In this document: piece after piece, positions 34,860-45,989 of the stretch
How positions within the stretch are numbered: the stretch's first letter is position 1
Layout: every line of letters starts with the position of its first letter
Source: Agrypnia vestita
Lineage: Eukaryota; Arthropoda; Insecta; Trichoptera; Phryganeidae
NCBI GenBank assembly: GCA_016648135.1
Contig: JADDOH010002005.1
Span: forward strand, 1-64,000
Length of the DNA stretch: 64,000 bases
Direction of reading: 5' to 3'
Program-made: the position numbers and the translations under genes
The notes under the pieces: model-generated
What the model saw: the letters and a program-made list of their open reading frames with translations, nothing else
Databases searched by the model: none
What the model was told of the DNA's origin: nothing

Positions 34860-35929
34860 TTTTTAGCGAAATTTAAAATAAATTAAATTTTAATAAATAT
34901 TATTATTAAGTTCTACGGGTTAAGTATTTTTATGTGTTACAGCTGTTTCGGCTTGTAAGGCCATTATCAAACAGTGGATATACCACGTACAAACGACTTA
35001 TTTATACAATTTTAAGTTACCCCTTCCCATTTAGAGTAATTAGATATTTGTGGTGAAGCCCTGCAGTAATGTACGTTTTTTCCCGGGCACTTATCATTAA
35101 AGGTGCCTCGGTTAACGTTATGCTTAATTATCAAAATTCCCCGTTTTCTGTAAGTGTTATTTATAAATATTATTTTAATTTATGTCCTTGATTATTGGTT
35201 TTTTAAAAATATTTAGAAGTGGAGAGAAGATCATTTTTTGTTGATTATTTAAAAGTTTAATATTTGGATCCTTTTTATATTTATTTATTTCTAGTTGCTC
35301 AAGTAAATTCATCCTAAAACCTTTTGTTTCTATGTGTAAAGGTTTTGGTTCGTTATCACCTTGCGGGACGTGGTTTTCATTTAATAAATGGGCCGCAAAT
35401 TTTGACTCTAAATTTTTATTTTTATAGCAGCGCATGTGTTCCGCGAATCTAGTTAAAAAAGACCTTCCCGTTTGTCCTATATATGTGGCATTGCAATCTT
35501 TATGATTACATGTTAATTTGTATATGCCACTGTTTTCTAATTTAGGTGTTTTGCTTTTAGAGTTTTTGAGGTTTGTTCCTATATTGTTATTGGTTCTAAA
35601 GGCTATTTTTAAATCACACTTTTTAATTTCATTAGCTATTTTTACTGAAGTTGGGCCGAAAAATTCTATGCATGCGTATTTATTATTATTATTTTTCTGA
35701 TTAGGGTATATGAGATTAATTTTATTTTTGTATTTTTTGTTTCTTATCATTTTCTCTATGTCACTTATTCTATAGCCGTTATTAGTTGCAATTTTTTTGA
35801 TAATTTCTATTTCGTCTGTATAGACTCGTCAGTATTCCCCTAAGTAAAAAAGCATATAAAAATACTTAACCCGTAGAACTTAATAATAATATTTATTAAA
35901 ATTTAATTTATTTTAAATTTCGCTAAAAA
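34860..35929 (-). mobile_element. Penelope-like element, copy 3, with perfect 74-bp inverted termini
   Basis: 34860-34933 (tttttagcgaaatttaaaat ... gggttaagtatttttat) and 35856-35929 are exact inverse copies over 74 bp. Inside is a minus-strand GIY-YIG endonuclease. A PLE-typical segment gctgtttcggcttgtaaggc lies just inside the left terminus (about 34941-34960). Only the 3' third of a full element is present. Perfect arms suggest this is younger than copies 1 and 2 or that they were homogenised. Confidence 0.9.
35175..35822 (-). pseudogene. PLE RT C-terminal linker plus GIY-YIG endonuclease (5'-truncated, otherwise intact)
   Basis: The frame is open from about 35822 to a stop at 35175-35177. 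It reads DEIEIIKKIATNNGYRISDI (RT linker, NGY motif), then the endonuclease with GIYKLTC, ATYIGQTGRSF and TRFAEHMRC, then FAAHLLNENH. The GIY and YIG motifs, the Arg after TG and the downstream His/Asn/Glu positions are all present, so the nuclease module looks intact although the RT core is gone. In full elements this domain nicks target DNA for retrotransposition. The first Met in frame is at 35750, but the real protein began well upstream. Confidence 0.9.
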
Positions 35930-35972
35930 CAATTAATTCTAGTTTTAATTGAATTTTTTTTAATTATAGACT

Positions 35973-36021
35973 TTTCTTGTGTTGTCATATAATTTTATAA
36001 ATTATATGACAACACAAGAAA
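35973..36021. repeat. Perfect 23-bp inverted repeat with 3-nt loop
   Basis: tttcttgtgttgtcatataa(ttt) at 35973-35995 is the exact reverse complement of 35999-36021, leaving only tat as loop. It lies 44 bp outside the right terminus of PLE copy 3. It is short for a microRNA precursor and could be a palindrome created at a transposon end. Confidence 0.9.
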
Positions 36022-38579
36022 CAACGATAATTTTTATTCTGTTTTTGATCATTATGTTATCACACATTTTGTATGCAAAATTGTATGTATACAAAAATTT
36101 TATGACAATATCAAAATGTTCTCATACAATTTTATAAATATTTTGTTATTGATTATATTCCCAATTTACTAACAACATATATTTTACAGCATAAAAATAT
36201 CTACATAGACAATAGACATATTCATAAGTATCTTTCCCAGCCTTTTCAAACGATCGTCCAAAAATGTTATCTATGACTGTTCATTTTCCTATTATTTTGT
36301 TGTATTCGGTAATTAATATGATTTATTGTTATAACACCATAAATTATTATGTTATAGGCACACAATTCTTTTTTAAAGTTGGAAAGCTGATAAGGCTTAG
36401 CATCATAGGTTCAAGACCACCCCCGACTTTTGGCAGCTTTCTAGAAAATAGTTTTTCTTAAGTTACTAAAATTGAATGTTAAGTCGTATACACATTTTTT
36501 GAAGGATTTTGATTGATAATGTTGTTATTTGAACTCATCAAATTGTGATGATAAATATAAGTGAAAATATTTCATTAAAAAGCTCTCAATTTAGTTTGTA
36601 TAATTTAATTTAATAGACTGTTAATCTGATATATTGTGTAATATAATGTCAATATTATTAATAACCAAAGTCAATCAATTTATTTCATCATACAAAACTA
36701 ACAAAATAATTACTCCCATCCGTTTTCGTCTCTACCTACGCCGCTATTAATTAAATTTCTGGTTACAATTGATACAGATTTGTGTTTAATATACATTGGT
36801 CTTTTATATTAAACTAAGCATTTGTAGTGTCATAAGCGATTCAAGATCGAGATAAACCTACTTTCCAGCGTTTTGCAGAGGCCCCCTAGTCAGGGTTATT
36901 GAAGGCACTTTTATTCAGATTAGAAATGCTTGCCTATACCCGCGGGATGTGAGAGGTGGAGAGATATTGTGAAGATCTACGGAGGATTCTGCTTTAACCT
37001 CCTCCTAAGTGTCAGTGATATATCGATCTTATAGTCCAGCAGACAAGGGTATTTATTTTTTTATAGATGGCGTGCCTTTTATTTAATGATTCTTAGCTAA
37101 TAAACATAAAATAGATCAAAGAAAAGGAACTTCCTCCATCAAGAAGTATATTACACGTTGATTTGATCAAATATGGTATGTATTCATAAAAATTTATTTT
37201 TTAATTCAGGTTTGGTTCCACCACCAACATTCGGCTTCACCCGAGAATTGAATACTTTGTATTTATTTCATGTTACTTTATATATCAATAAAAACGTGAA
37301 GAAATAAACGAAACTAATCAACTTATCAACACATTTAAATAACTCTCCATCTTTTTCTATTTTTTTAATACAGTTTTTCTTGTTGAAAAAAAATAATAAA
37401 AAAGAATAAAGAATGTAGCGCCTTGTCTTATATTTTGGCAGTTAAAGGGAAATTCGAAAGCACCATATAAAATACGCATCTAATGAGAAAATTGTTGTTT
37501 CGTAAAACTTTCCGCAGTGACCTTATAAGCACGACGCATTTTCCAACACGAGACGCTTGTCTCAGTTCTATTCGGGGACAAAACAGACGGCTTCGCGCTC
37601 CCGCGGGTATTTTCATTTGGACAGCTGTAAAGATTGGCTCTTACAATGCGGGGGCTGCTGACGAAACGAGAGGGGAATATTTTGAATCGATCGTGAAGTT
37701 TTTAATCACGTAACACCGTCGGTGGGTACGTGATCACGTGACGCGAATATCACCTGCGACGTGTGAGTGGCGCCTAATTGAATCAAGTCGTTAGTGAGGA
37801 GCTTTTTCGCGAGAGCTTCTTGCGCCGCGGCGCCGAGCGAACTTTGCGTGAGATTAATGTTCGATGATCACATTTTGCAAATTGTTGTAGAATCTAATAA
37901 AATTCGGTGAAAAGCCTATAAATAACTTATGTGAATTGAAGCAAAAGCTTACGGTGACATTTGGTGTAGCCATAACAAAAACATATTCAAAAATCTACCA
38001 GATAAATTACTAAAAAAGAAAGAGGCACATAAAAAATCTATTTATCCGAAAACTAAAGTCATCACCGGCACTCAAACGCGAAAAGTGTAGTAGATAGGTT
38101 TACTGATAAAGCTTTATTGATACTATAGAATGTCGATAAATTTAATCGAAGTATGTTTTTAAGTGAAATTAAATATGAAATAAAAATAAATTTTTTCCTT
38201 TTTCATGGAACATCTTTTTTATTTTAATATTTTTAAAAAACCTTTGAGTAGATTACTTTAAGATCAGAAAATATTAACACCGTTAATCACATTTTTTATT
38301 ACTTAGATGACAATTTTATAAATTTTACTTTCAAGTGATGCGTCTAATTATAGACGACTTAAACAAGTGTATACAGTACTTATATATACATGCACAAATA
38401 TATGCTATAATATTAACATAGCATTAACATAACATAGAGAATATCATTTTAAAACTGCATTTAACCAACACAGCGCGGAAGAGATGTATTAGTTATTTTT
38501 TTACTTAAATATTTATAAAATTAAATATTCAAGTAAAGAAAATAAATAAAGTTTTAATTTCACTGTATATCATCGATTT
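36022..38579. other. AT-rich interval with GC-richer patches
   Basis: No gene recognised. Patches at 36830-37030, 37480-37690 and 37725-37870 stand out. The last includes a palindromic gtacgtgatcacgtgac (with a CACGTG E-box) and a GC-rich cgccgcggcgcc word, and could be regulatory. Confidence 0.35.
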
Positions 38580-39165
38580 TATAATTCAGCTTTCTTCCTG
38601 AATGGCAATATCATTCTTTCTTTTTCTCTTGAATTAGGTTTAAGCTCATGTTTATGTTTGTGATAATTTTTATAACGCTGTTTTTGTGCGAAAGACGCTT
38701 CAAGGGCGATTTCCAGATGTGACATATTGAAGAAGTGGGTTTTTAGCCTCTTCTTGAAAAGTTCTTGATTTCCTATGGATCGCAATACTGGAGGCAGCTG
38801 ATTTCACGTAGCTGGGCCTGCAATGATGAAAGCACGCTACGCAGACTTGGTGGCTCCAGGTCTCCTTTGTGCTACCAGCCTGCAGAGTGCCTCCGATTTA
38901 ACTAACCGCAGTGTGAGCCATCTTCCAGTGATATTTTCCGGGAAACAGAGGTCCATCATGTATTGTGGTGCGTTTCTTTGAAGATTTTTGTACACCATCA
39001 GCGAGTATTTGAAATTTATACGCTCCGCCACGCAAAGCCAATGTAACTGCTTCAGTATTGAGGATATCCGCGGGGACTTTGACGGCTTAAATATAAATCT
39101 TGCCGCATCATTCATCACAGATCCTATCCTACATATATTAAATTACAGTAGTCCAGCCGTGAGAT
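38580..39165 (-). mobile_element. CR1/L2-like LINE C-terminus
   Basis: Minus-strand frames read NDAARFIFKPSKSPRISSIL then KQLHWLCVAERINFKYSLMV then YKNLQRNAPQYMMDL, and after two stops AFIIAGPAT(stop)NQLPPVL and NQELFKKRLKTHFF. This is the standard order after the palm in CR1/L2-type proteins: NAAAR...LHWLPV..RI.fK...l.yk...g.aP.Yl.dl ... rvaGP..WN.LP..lR......FK..LKthlf. The Trp of WNxLP is now TGA. About 190 codons remain. Confidence 0.85.
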
Positions 39166-40719
39166 GACATGACATGCATATTATGCACTAATCTCTGACC
39201 TTACTGCGTTAGCGGGGAGGTATTTTCTTACAGACTTATCAGTCTAAAACCATAGAAACCAGCGCTGACAGCTTAGTTAATCTGATTTCTAAGAGTTAGA
39301 TCTTTCTCTATGTTGATTTCCAGGAGCTTTACCTGTGACGAGGGTTTAATTATAATGCCCGTTGTTGGCAGAATCATCAGCATATCATCCAAAAGTTTTA
39401 CTCTCTAACATAGTATAAGAAACCCAATAATGTAAAAAAAGTACTCTATAAAAAATTAGTAAAATATTTTCTGAAATACATCGATTAAAAATCATAGTAT
39501 TTTTCCCCAATATTATTCCGTTAGCTTTATTTGCCATACAAATAATAATTCATGCATTATTACTGCAGTAACTGATTTGAGGAACAAGAATACAGTTGTA
39601 TATTATTTTATTCGACATATTCTAATGGATGAATGCTATGTTTTGTAAAATCACAACTATTTGAATAGAAAATGTAACAACGTAGATTATTTTTTATTTT
39701 TTATTCTTACTTACTTATGGTTTAGGTACTTTTTTATTGTATTTCCTCATGAAAACAGCATTCTTCAATATTTCAATGGATTTGAAAATACTTGGCCGTT
39801 AGATTTTTTTAGCTTCTATTTAGATACAAGTATATATAGATAATAAAATAGTAAGTACAATTAGTAGTTGTTGTTAGTGCATTTTGTTTTTAGTTCGCGT
39901 CGCTAGGGGTTACTGTGCTGATAATTATGATAGTATCATCCAAATATGTTAGAATATATGAGTCGATTGTTCATACAGTAAATAATAATATTTGTCGAGA
40001 TGAAACATGCCGGAGGGCGCTCCTATTATGAGAGATATTAGCCTTTATTTGTTTTGTATTTGAAAGCTAAACGTACCAACGCTTAATAATACAAAACAAT
40101 AATTGCAAAGCAAAGGTCTCCTGCGTTGAACTTCAGCGTAGTTTCGGTTTCATCATAGATAGCATATGAAGTATTAATCTCTTTCAATTAGCGGAACACA
40201 AAAGATCTACTGGTCTCTAAGTAAACGAAGGCTTCTGTTTGTAGAAACCACAGCGCGTTAGTGGAAAGGATTCAAAGACGCACCACTTTACACAGGATAT
40301 TTAGATCTAATCATCCCGGATGAGATGGGTATTAAATCCTATGAAGTAAGTAAACAAAAGCGGGTCAATTATAATATTTTATTTTAAAATATCGTCGCTG
40401 TATATATAATAAAACCAATGTGTCGTTTAGTACATTCTGAGAAGAACGAATCAATTTGTCAATTTTTCATATAAATAATGGAGTTATTCTAAAAAAAATA
40501 TTGCCATTCATCTGGAAAGTCTGCTTAGTAATTATTTAAAATATTTTTTATAAATCTAGTCTGTGCAATTATTTTTTATAACAGTTTAATTCGTTTATCT
40601 CAGAATATGCTAAAATGGCACATTAGATCAATTATATATACAGACGATGTGTGTAAAATTGAACTAACTTTTTGAGCTTGAATTGTGAAGTGTTGTCAAA
40701 AGTGATTGCGAAGTAATTT
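39166..40719. other. AT-rich interval
   Basis: No gene recognised. Confidence 0.4.
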
Positions 40720-40990
40720 AAAAATATGTGTAAAAACGTTTGAGTAATGTACTGGAGATGTCATATCAGCAATGACTGAATACGTCACAAAACACCGATA
40801 ATGGAAATAAGTGCATTGCAATATTTCTTGATTTTACTAAGACATTCGATACAGTTCCACATGATAGATTGCTTGTTAAATTATAGCGCATACGATGTGA
40901 CGGTGGAACCCATGATTGGTTTAAAAGCTATCTTACAGAATAAATAAATAATATAGAGAATACACATAATTGTCGCTAATCCAAGATGTT
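40720..40990 (+). mobile_element. LINE reverse transcriptase palm fragment
   Basis: The frame near 40798-40960 reads GNKCIAIFLDFTKTFDTVPH then DRLLVKL and, after a stop, WFKSYLTE. This is RT block A (F/LDL.KAFDTV.H..LL.KL...G..G....W..SYL) with the catalytic first Asp retained. The rest of the domain is missing. Confidence 0.8.
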
Positions 40991-41165
40991 GAAAAATATA
41001 CTTACAGAACAAAAAAGTCACATGTCCATTTTTCAAGTTATATTTATACATAATAGCGATGAAATGTGCTAATGTATGTTTTATAATATGTATCTAGAAA
41101 TATTTTTTTCCATCAAAATTATTTTCATACACATTTTGACATATACTCGTTTTATGTAGTACGTA

Positions 41166-42865
41166 ACAACTGATTTACTAAAACAATTAAGCTCTACAAT
41201 AAATATTCCAATTGCACATATAATAAACACAAGCCTTCGGTGTGGCATCTTCCCTAAAATCTATAAACAAACATTAGTAATCCCAATTTATAAGACTGAA
41301 GACCCTGAAGATATTAACAATTACCGTACAATCTCGTTAGTTTCAAACATTGCTAAAATTTACGAAAAAATGTTAAAAATCGTCCAAACAGTTTTATAAA
41401 CAAATTTAACAAAATAAATATAAATCAATTTGGTTTTATGACAGGAGTTAGTTAGTACACAGGAAGCAATAGCAAAGATTACCTCAATTATAAATAGCGC
41501 TATGGATAAAAATGAATAATGTGTTAACATTGTCATTGGTCTAACGAAAACTTTTGATAGCATATCTCATCCGCAACTAATAAAAAAACTAAAAAAATAT
41601 TGGTATTGATGGATTTGTCTTATCTTGGTTAAACTCATACTTATCAAATCGTACTCAAAGTGTTAAGATCTTCAATAAACTAAGTCTTTATGAAACTATT
41701 AAATATGGAATACCCCAAGGTACGGTATTATTTCTATCACTCTTCATAATTTATATAAATGACATTTTTGATATAAAATTGAACAGCGAAATAATTATTA
41801 AGCAGATGATATAGTTATATTATTAAATTAAAAAACATTGACTGATCTAAAAAATAAAATATCTGAAGACATAAATTAGTTAAAAAACTGGTTGGACTCT
41901 AATATCTTATCATTAAATTGCGATAAAACATACAACATTTCATCAAACGCAGATGATATTAACCACAAACTCACATGTGCACAAACTTGCATATCTATTA
42001 AAAAAATGCATGAAATAAAATATATCGGTATGTTAATAAATACTAATGTGAAATGGAAGCCTCATATAAACTCGTGGTAAAAAGAATTAGAAAAATTATA
42101 TATATATAAATATATATATATTCAGTAGACTTAAAAATCACCTAAGACAATTAAAACTGTGTTTTATGCTTTAATTCAATCAATTCTACAATATGGTATA
42201 ATTGGGTGGGGAGGATCATATAAAATATCACTAAACATACTCTATCTAGCTCAAAAAAGCATAATTAAAATTATTTTAAAAAGACACAACCCACCCTTAC
42301 AAACTGATTATTCATAGACTTGTGTGCTTACTGTGATGTAAATTTGTGATAAAATATCATTAGTACAAATTTTTAAAGAAAACTATAAAATGGATTTCTT
42401 AACTTTTAGGCTAAAGTTGCCAAAACCATTCCTAAATTTAAAATTACCCACATATAAAACAAGCGCAGCCTAAACCCACTACAATAATAAAATAATAAAA
42501 AATTCAATTCATTACCGGATAAATTAAAAAAAATTAAAGACTTCACGTCATTTAAAAATGAACTTAAAAACTGTAACAAAAAAAATCTTGAAATTCCCTT
42601 ATAAGTATTTATTTTGTAATATTTTAATTACTGATATTTTTATTTACTATTTTGTCTCTTGATATTTTTTATTTACTATTTAATTTCTTAATACTTTTGT
42701 TATAAAAAAATGTAATATTCATAAAATAATATGATGTGATTTACTTCTCCTATAACCACGAACGTCAGCTCATTTATGGAGAGTAATACGATCTTATTGA
42801 ATGAACGATCATTGTATTCATGAAATATTGTACGATGATAATTATTCCTAATAAATAAATAAACA
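41166..42865 (+). mobile_element. Jockey-like LINE: RT domain to 3' end, heavily mutated
   Basis: Blocks in order: CGIFPKIYKQTLVIPIYKTE and INNYRTISLVSNIAKIYEKM (RT fingers), a palm block near VIGLTKTFDSISHPQLIKKL (first catalytic Asp changed to Gly), a SYLSNRTQSVKI segment, YGIPQGTVL and FIIYINDIFDI, then the catalytic loop as (stop)ADDIVILL at about 41802-41826. These are followed by LKNWLDSNILSLNCDKT, IKYIGMLINTNVKWKPHI and the thumb QSILQYGIIGWGGSYK. An AT-rich 3' UTR ends in an aataaataaataaa tail at about 42850-42865. Frames shift repeatedly, so it is a pseudogene. It is the same family as the tails at 4.4 and 53.7 kb. Confidence 0.9.
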
Positions 42866-43385
42866 AAATTATATCGATACTACATTTTTTATAATTGATA
42901 TTTTTATGTTGAAATATGAAATTAAAATTTTATTGACATAAGACATCTCAATCATAAAACAAAACCCTCATTTCTATATAATATTGCTTGCATTGAATAC
43001 AAGACAAGTAAAAATGCCCTAGCGAAATTCGAACGGTATCCCCTTTGTCTGTAGCAGACTTCATGTCGTCTTCAAGAATCATTGCCTCCGTAATACGATA
43101 TACGAATACAAGACCCAGATGATAAGCTCCTTCATTCACAGATGCACCTGTCTTGACTAACTTCTGTATTTCTAAGAGCTCTATCGACAAGTACAGTTCT
43201 ACGGTAATTTTTGGGGGCAAGTCTTGACAATGGCGAGTGATACCTTACCGAAACGTCAGCCTAATTTTCCTAAAACTGCCCTTGAACGCGATCCGGTCCA
43301 GTAGCCTCTAGTGTTCCATACACGGGTGTTCATGGATACCTAATTATAATAATAATGTAATGAAATAAAATATGAATAAATAAAA
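42866..43385. other. Interval before the Helitron
   Basis: A GC-balanced stretch at 43000-43330 is open on the minus strand for about 90 codons (42948-43220) but is not recognised. Confidence 0.35.
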
Positions 43386-43642
43386 TCAATATATATATAA
43401 AAAGAAACCCGTGTTTCCCTATCCGCCAAGTTTTCTCCACAACCAGATACTACCACCCCCTGGTGGTTATGGTGGTGGATAGCCCTTGTCCCATTGAGAA
43501 TGTGCGAGTTTGGTGGGGGTGGCTGAGCGTGGGTGGGAGTGGGTGACGAAAATGTGCATTCTAGCACATTGTTTTGTTATGGGAAGACCGTAAATGCTTC
43601 AGATTGTTTTAAAATAGGCGCGCTGACTATGTCGGTGAGTCA

Positions 43643-43713
43643 AGAAGGTTCCGGAAAAACCTGCTCTGGAAAGTTCTGGAAGGAGAAGGGTCTAGAAAAT
43701 TCCCGAAAGTTCT
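43643..43713 (+). promoter_or_regulatory. Heat-shock element array, unit 1
   Basis: HSF binds inverted nGAAn pentamers. Contiguous perfect sets occur at 43643-43657 (agaag gttcc ggaaa), 43668-43682 (ggaaa gttct ggaag) and 43694-43713 (agaaa attcc cgaaa gttct). The last set is preceded by agaag ggtct, so it is five of six in register. Binding is inferred from consensus only. Confidence 0.7.
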
Positions 43714-43754
43714 ATAAGGTTCTAAACTGAGTGTCGGAGTATGTCGGTGTGTCT

Positions 43755-43827
43755 AGAAGATTCCTGTACATTCGAATTTCTTGGAAGTTTTGGAAGGAGA
43801 ATGTTCTAGAAGGTTCGCGAAAGTTCT
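43755..43827 (+). promoter_or_regulatory. Heat-shock element array, unit 2 (six contiguous perfect pentamers)
   Basis: 43798-43827 reads agaat gttct agaag gttcg cgaaa gttct: six alternating nGAAn/nTTCn pentamers without a mismatch or gap, stronger than most natural heat-shock promoters. A two-pentamer site is at 43755-43764. This unit is the tandem partner of unit 1. Confidence 0.75.
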
Positions 43828-43887
43828 ATGACGATCCAAACAGTGTTCTAAAAATCTACGCGTGCGAAGCCGCGCGGGCACAGCTAG

Positions 43888-44248
43888 TATGAATATAAAA
43901 TTTGAAGTCCATATTCTCTCTATCTCTGTCATTAAATTGTCTCAAAAAAAAATCAATAAATAAAAATAAAAATTAAATCATCTCATTATAATCAGAATAA
44001 AATAAATCTATGTCAAAACATTCATCGATCTTATATATTCTGCAATCATACATATAAAAAAATAGTAATAAAATAACTTAGTACTTTAAATACAAGCTCA
44101 ATAAGTAAAAAGAAAATAAACGAAAACATATAACATATAGATATACCATGTCCCAAAAAATTACGACAGGCACACAAATATACGCGTCATACGGTTGTCT
44201 CTATCCGTTGCTCTGTCGGAGAATAGCGCGATGGTGGGCACGATCGCT
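43888..44248. other. AT-rich interval
   Basis: Nothing recognised. Confidence 0.4.
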
Positions 44249-44548
44249 TTAATATTCATATTTTAAAAATGTTTCCAGATTCCATTCCGCAGAATCCTCG
44301 AAAGGAGCCGTGTTTTCCGTTCCCGCCAACTCTAAACATTTCCGCCCAAAAATGTAGACTTTTCCCTCCGTAAGATGTTGATTTCTGCCTCCCTCCCGGC
44401 GCGCCACGTGCTCCCGCTCGGCGCCCATCCCGCGGCTTCCCTCCGAACTGCTGCTGCTGCGGTGATCCGCTAAGACAACTTCGCTCATTGTCCTTGTCAC
44501 GCCAGAAGGCACAGCCCAGATGTGGAATATTTGTCGTTCATTTGACAT
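44249..44548 (-). other. GC-rich block, 99-codon open frame, coding status unknown
   Basis: A GC-rich block in AT-rich flanks. The minus-strand frame begins MSNERQIFHIWAVPSGVTRT, has a serine run (SSSSSEGS) and ends ETFLKYEY. No family is recognised. A CACGTG E-box lies within (about 44404-44411). It could be a first exon, promoter-proximal sequence or conserved DNA; the frame may simply reflect few AT-rich stops. Confidence 0.25.
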
Positions 44549-45989
44549 TTAAATATACATAGCTGTCGTATTTGTGGTGAATTCGGGCACAAACTCGCGA
44601 CTGAATTAACTAAATATTTCAGAAAATGATATTAACCCAACACACGCAGAAATATAATTTAACTGATATTGTTTTGATGATATATGAATAGAAAATTTTT
44701 ACCGATTCCGCTTCATATTTATTTTTTTAAATCAAATTAGGTATGATTTTCACTATAAACAAACACTCCAACAAGAAAAAATAAAATTTCAATAAAATCA
44801 AATACCTGAGGATCTTACACATATAATGTCATTTTTGGGGTATTTAAAAATAGATGGGTTTCACTTAATAATTCTTCTTTGTTCAGCATACCTACATGAA
44901 TCGCACGACTTTTTTTTCACCTCGCAGAGAGGATTGAGACTGGAAATACCGCCTAGTTCGAGCTTCAGAACTTATTGTGTCCAAACAGTCATCCACTAAT
45001 TTAGTATGAATAATTGTTACTATTTTTTTATCTAGTTGGAGCATATACGCAGGTACAAGTATTAAACTCAGGTATCCACCGATACGTCATATTCTTCATG
45101 GGATTGGTAGTCAAAATTAAACACTTTATTTTTCTCCATCCAGAGATACACATGTACCTGCATATTATATTCACATACACAATCGGCGATTGATGAACGC
45201 ATTTACTTGGAATTATTATTATTATATAGGAATATTTCCTTTTTATTATAATGATGCGAAACATTATTAAAATGATTTATTGTAATGGTTGTTGGTTTCT
45301 AATGAAAAATTCTAATGAAATATCGTCATTTGAATATAAACTCTCAATTCCAATACAATTCGTGGCATGATCAAACAAGACAAATTTGTTATGTTACCAG
45401 TTCAAATATGCTTGTCACGGAAATTAAAGGCATGCTCAGTAGGACAATCAATTCAGGTTATGGTCTAACAACAGGGCTGCATGCAACATTAGCATAGATA
45501 TTCCCTTGATAGAATTCAAAGTCGGTATTAATTTAGTTAATTTGTTTAGACGACCATATTTCCCGTTGAATTATTTCCATTTGATAGTCCGTGGCAAATG
45601 AGATAAGCCAAAGTTGGGCTAGTTAAATTTATTTATTATAAATATTTTATTTTGGTCTAACTACATACTCTTTTTGTATTTGTATATACATCGATCATAA
45701 ACAATTGTTTTTTTAGGATATAATATAGAAGATTAAATGCTTTGAAACAAACTGGCCACAAATTACCGAAATGTAATTTTCAATAATTTTTCGTAAATAA
45801 ATAAGCTTCTTTCCAACAGTTATATTTGTTCCATCTCATAACCCTGTTACATATCATAAGGAATTGAAAATACCAAGAAATTTGATAACAAAGAAACACT
45901 GAACTCAAATTTGTGACCTCAGAGAATATAGATGCTAAAAGTGATCTTTGTATACTCTTTCGTGATAAAGGACTACGGATGCCTCTAGC
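44549..45989. other. AT-rich interval
   Basis: No gene recognised. Confidence 0.4.

Larger units (their letters stand above)
43386..43887 (+). mobile_element. Non-autonomous Helitron (502 bp) carrying heat-shock-element arrays
   Basis: The 5' end is A|TCaatatatatataaaaag and the 3' end is gcgaagccgcgcgggcacag then CTAG|T, with GC-rich short palindromes just upstream. TC start, CTRR end and insertion between A and T define Helitrons. There is no RepHel gene. The first half holds a G-rich stretch (43511-43548, runs of GGG). The second half is an imperfect ~113-bp tandem duplication whose units carry the HSE arrays annotated below. Confidence 0.75.
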
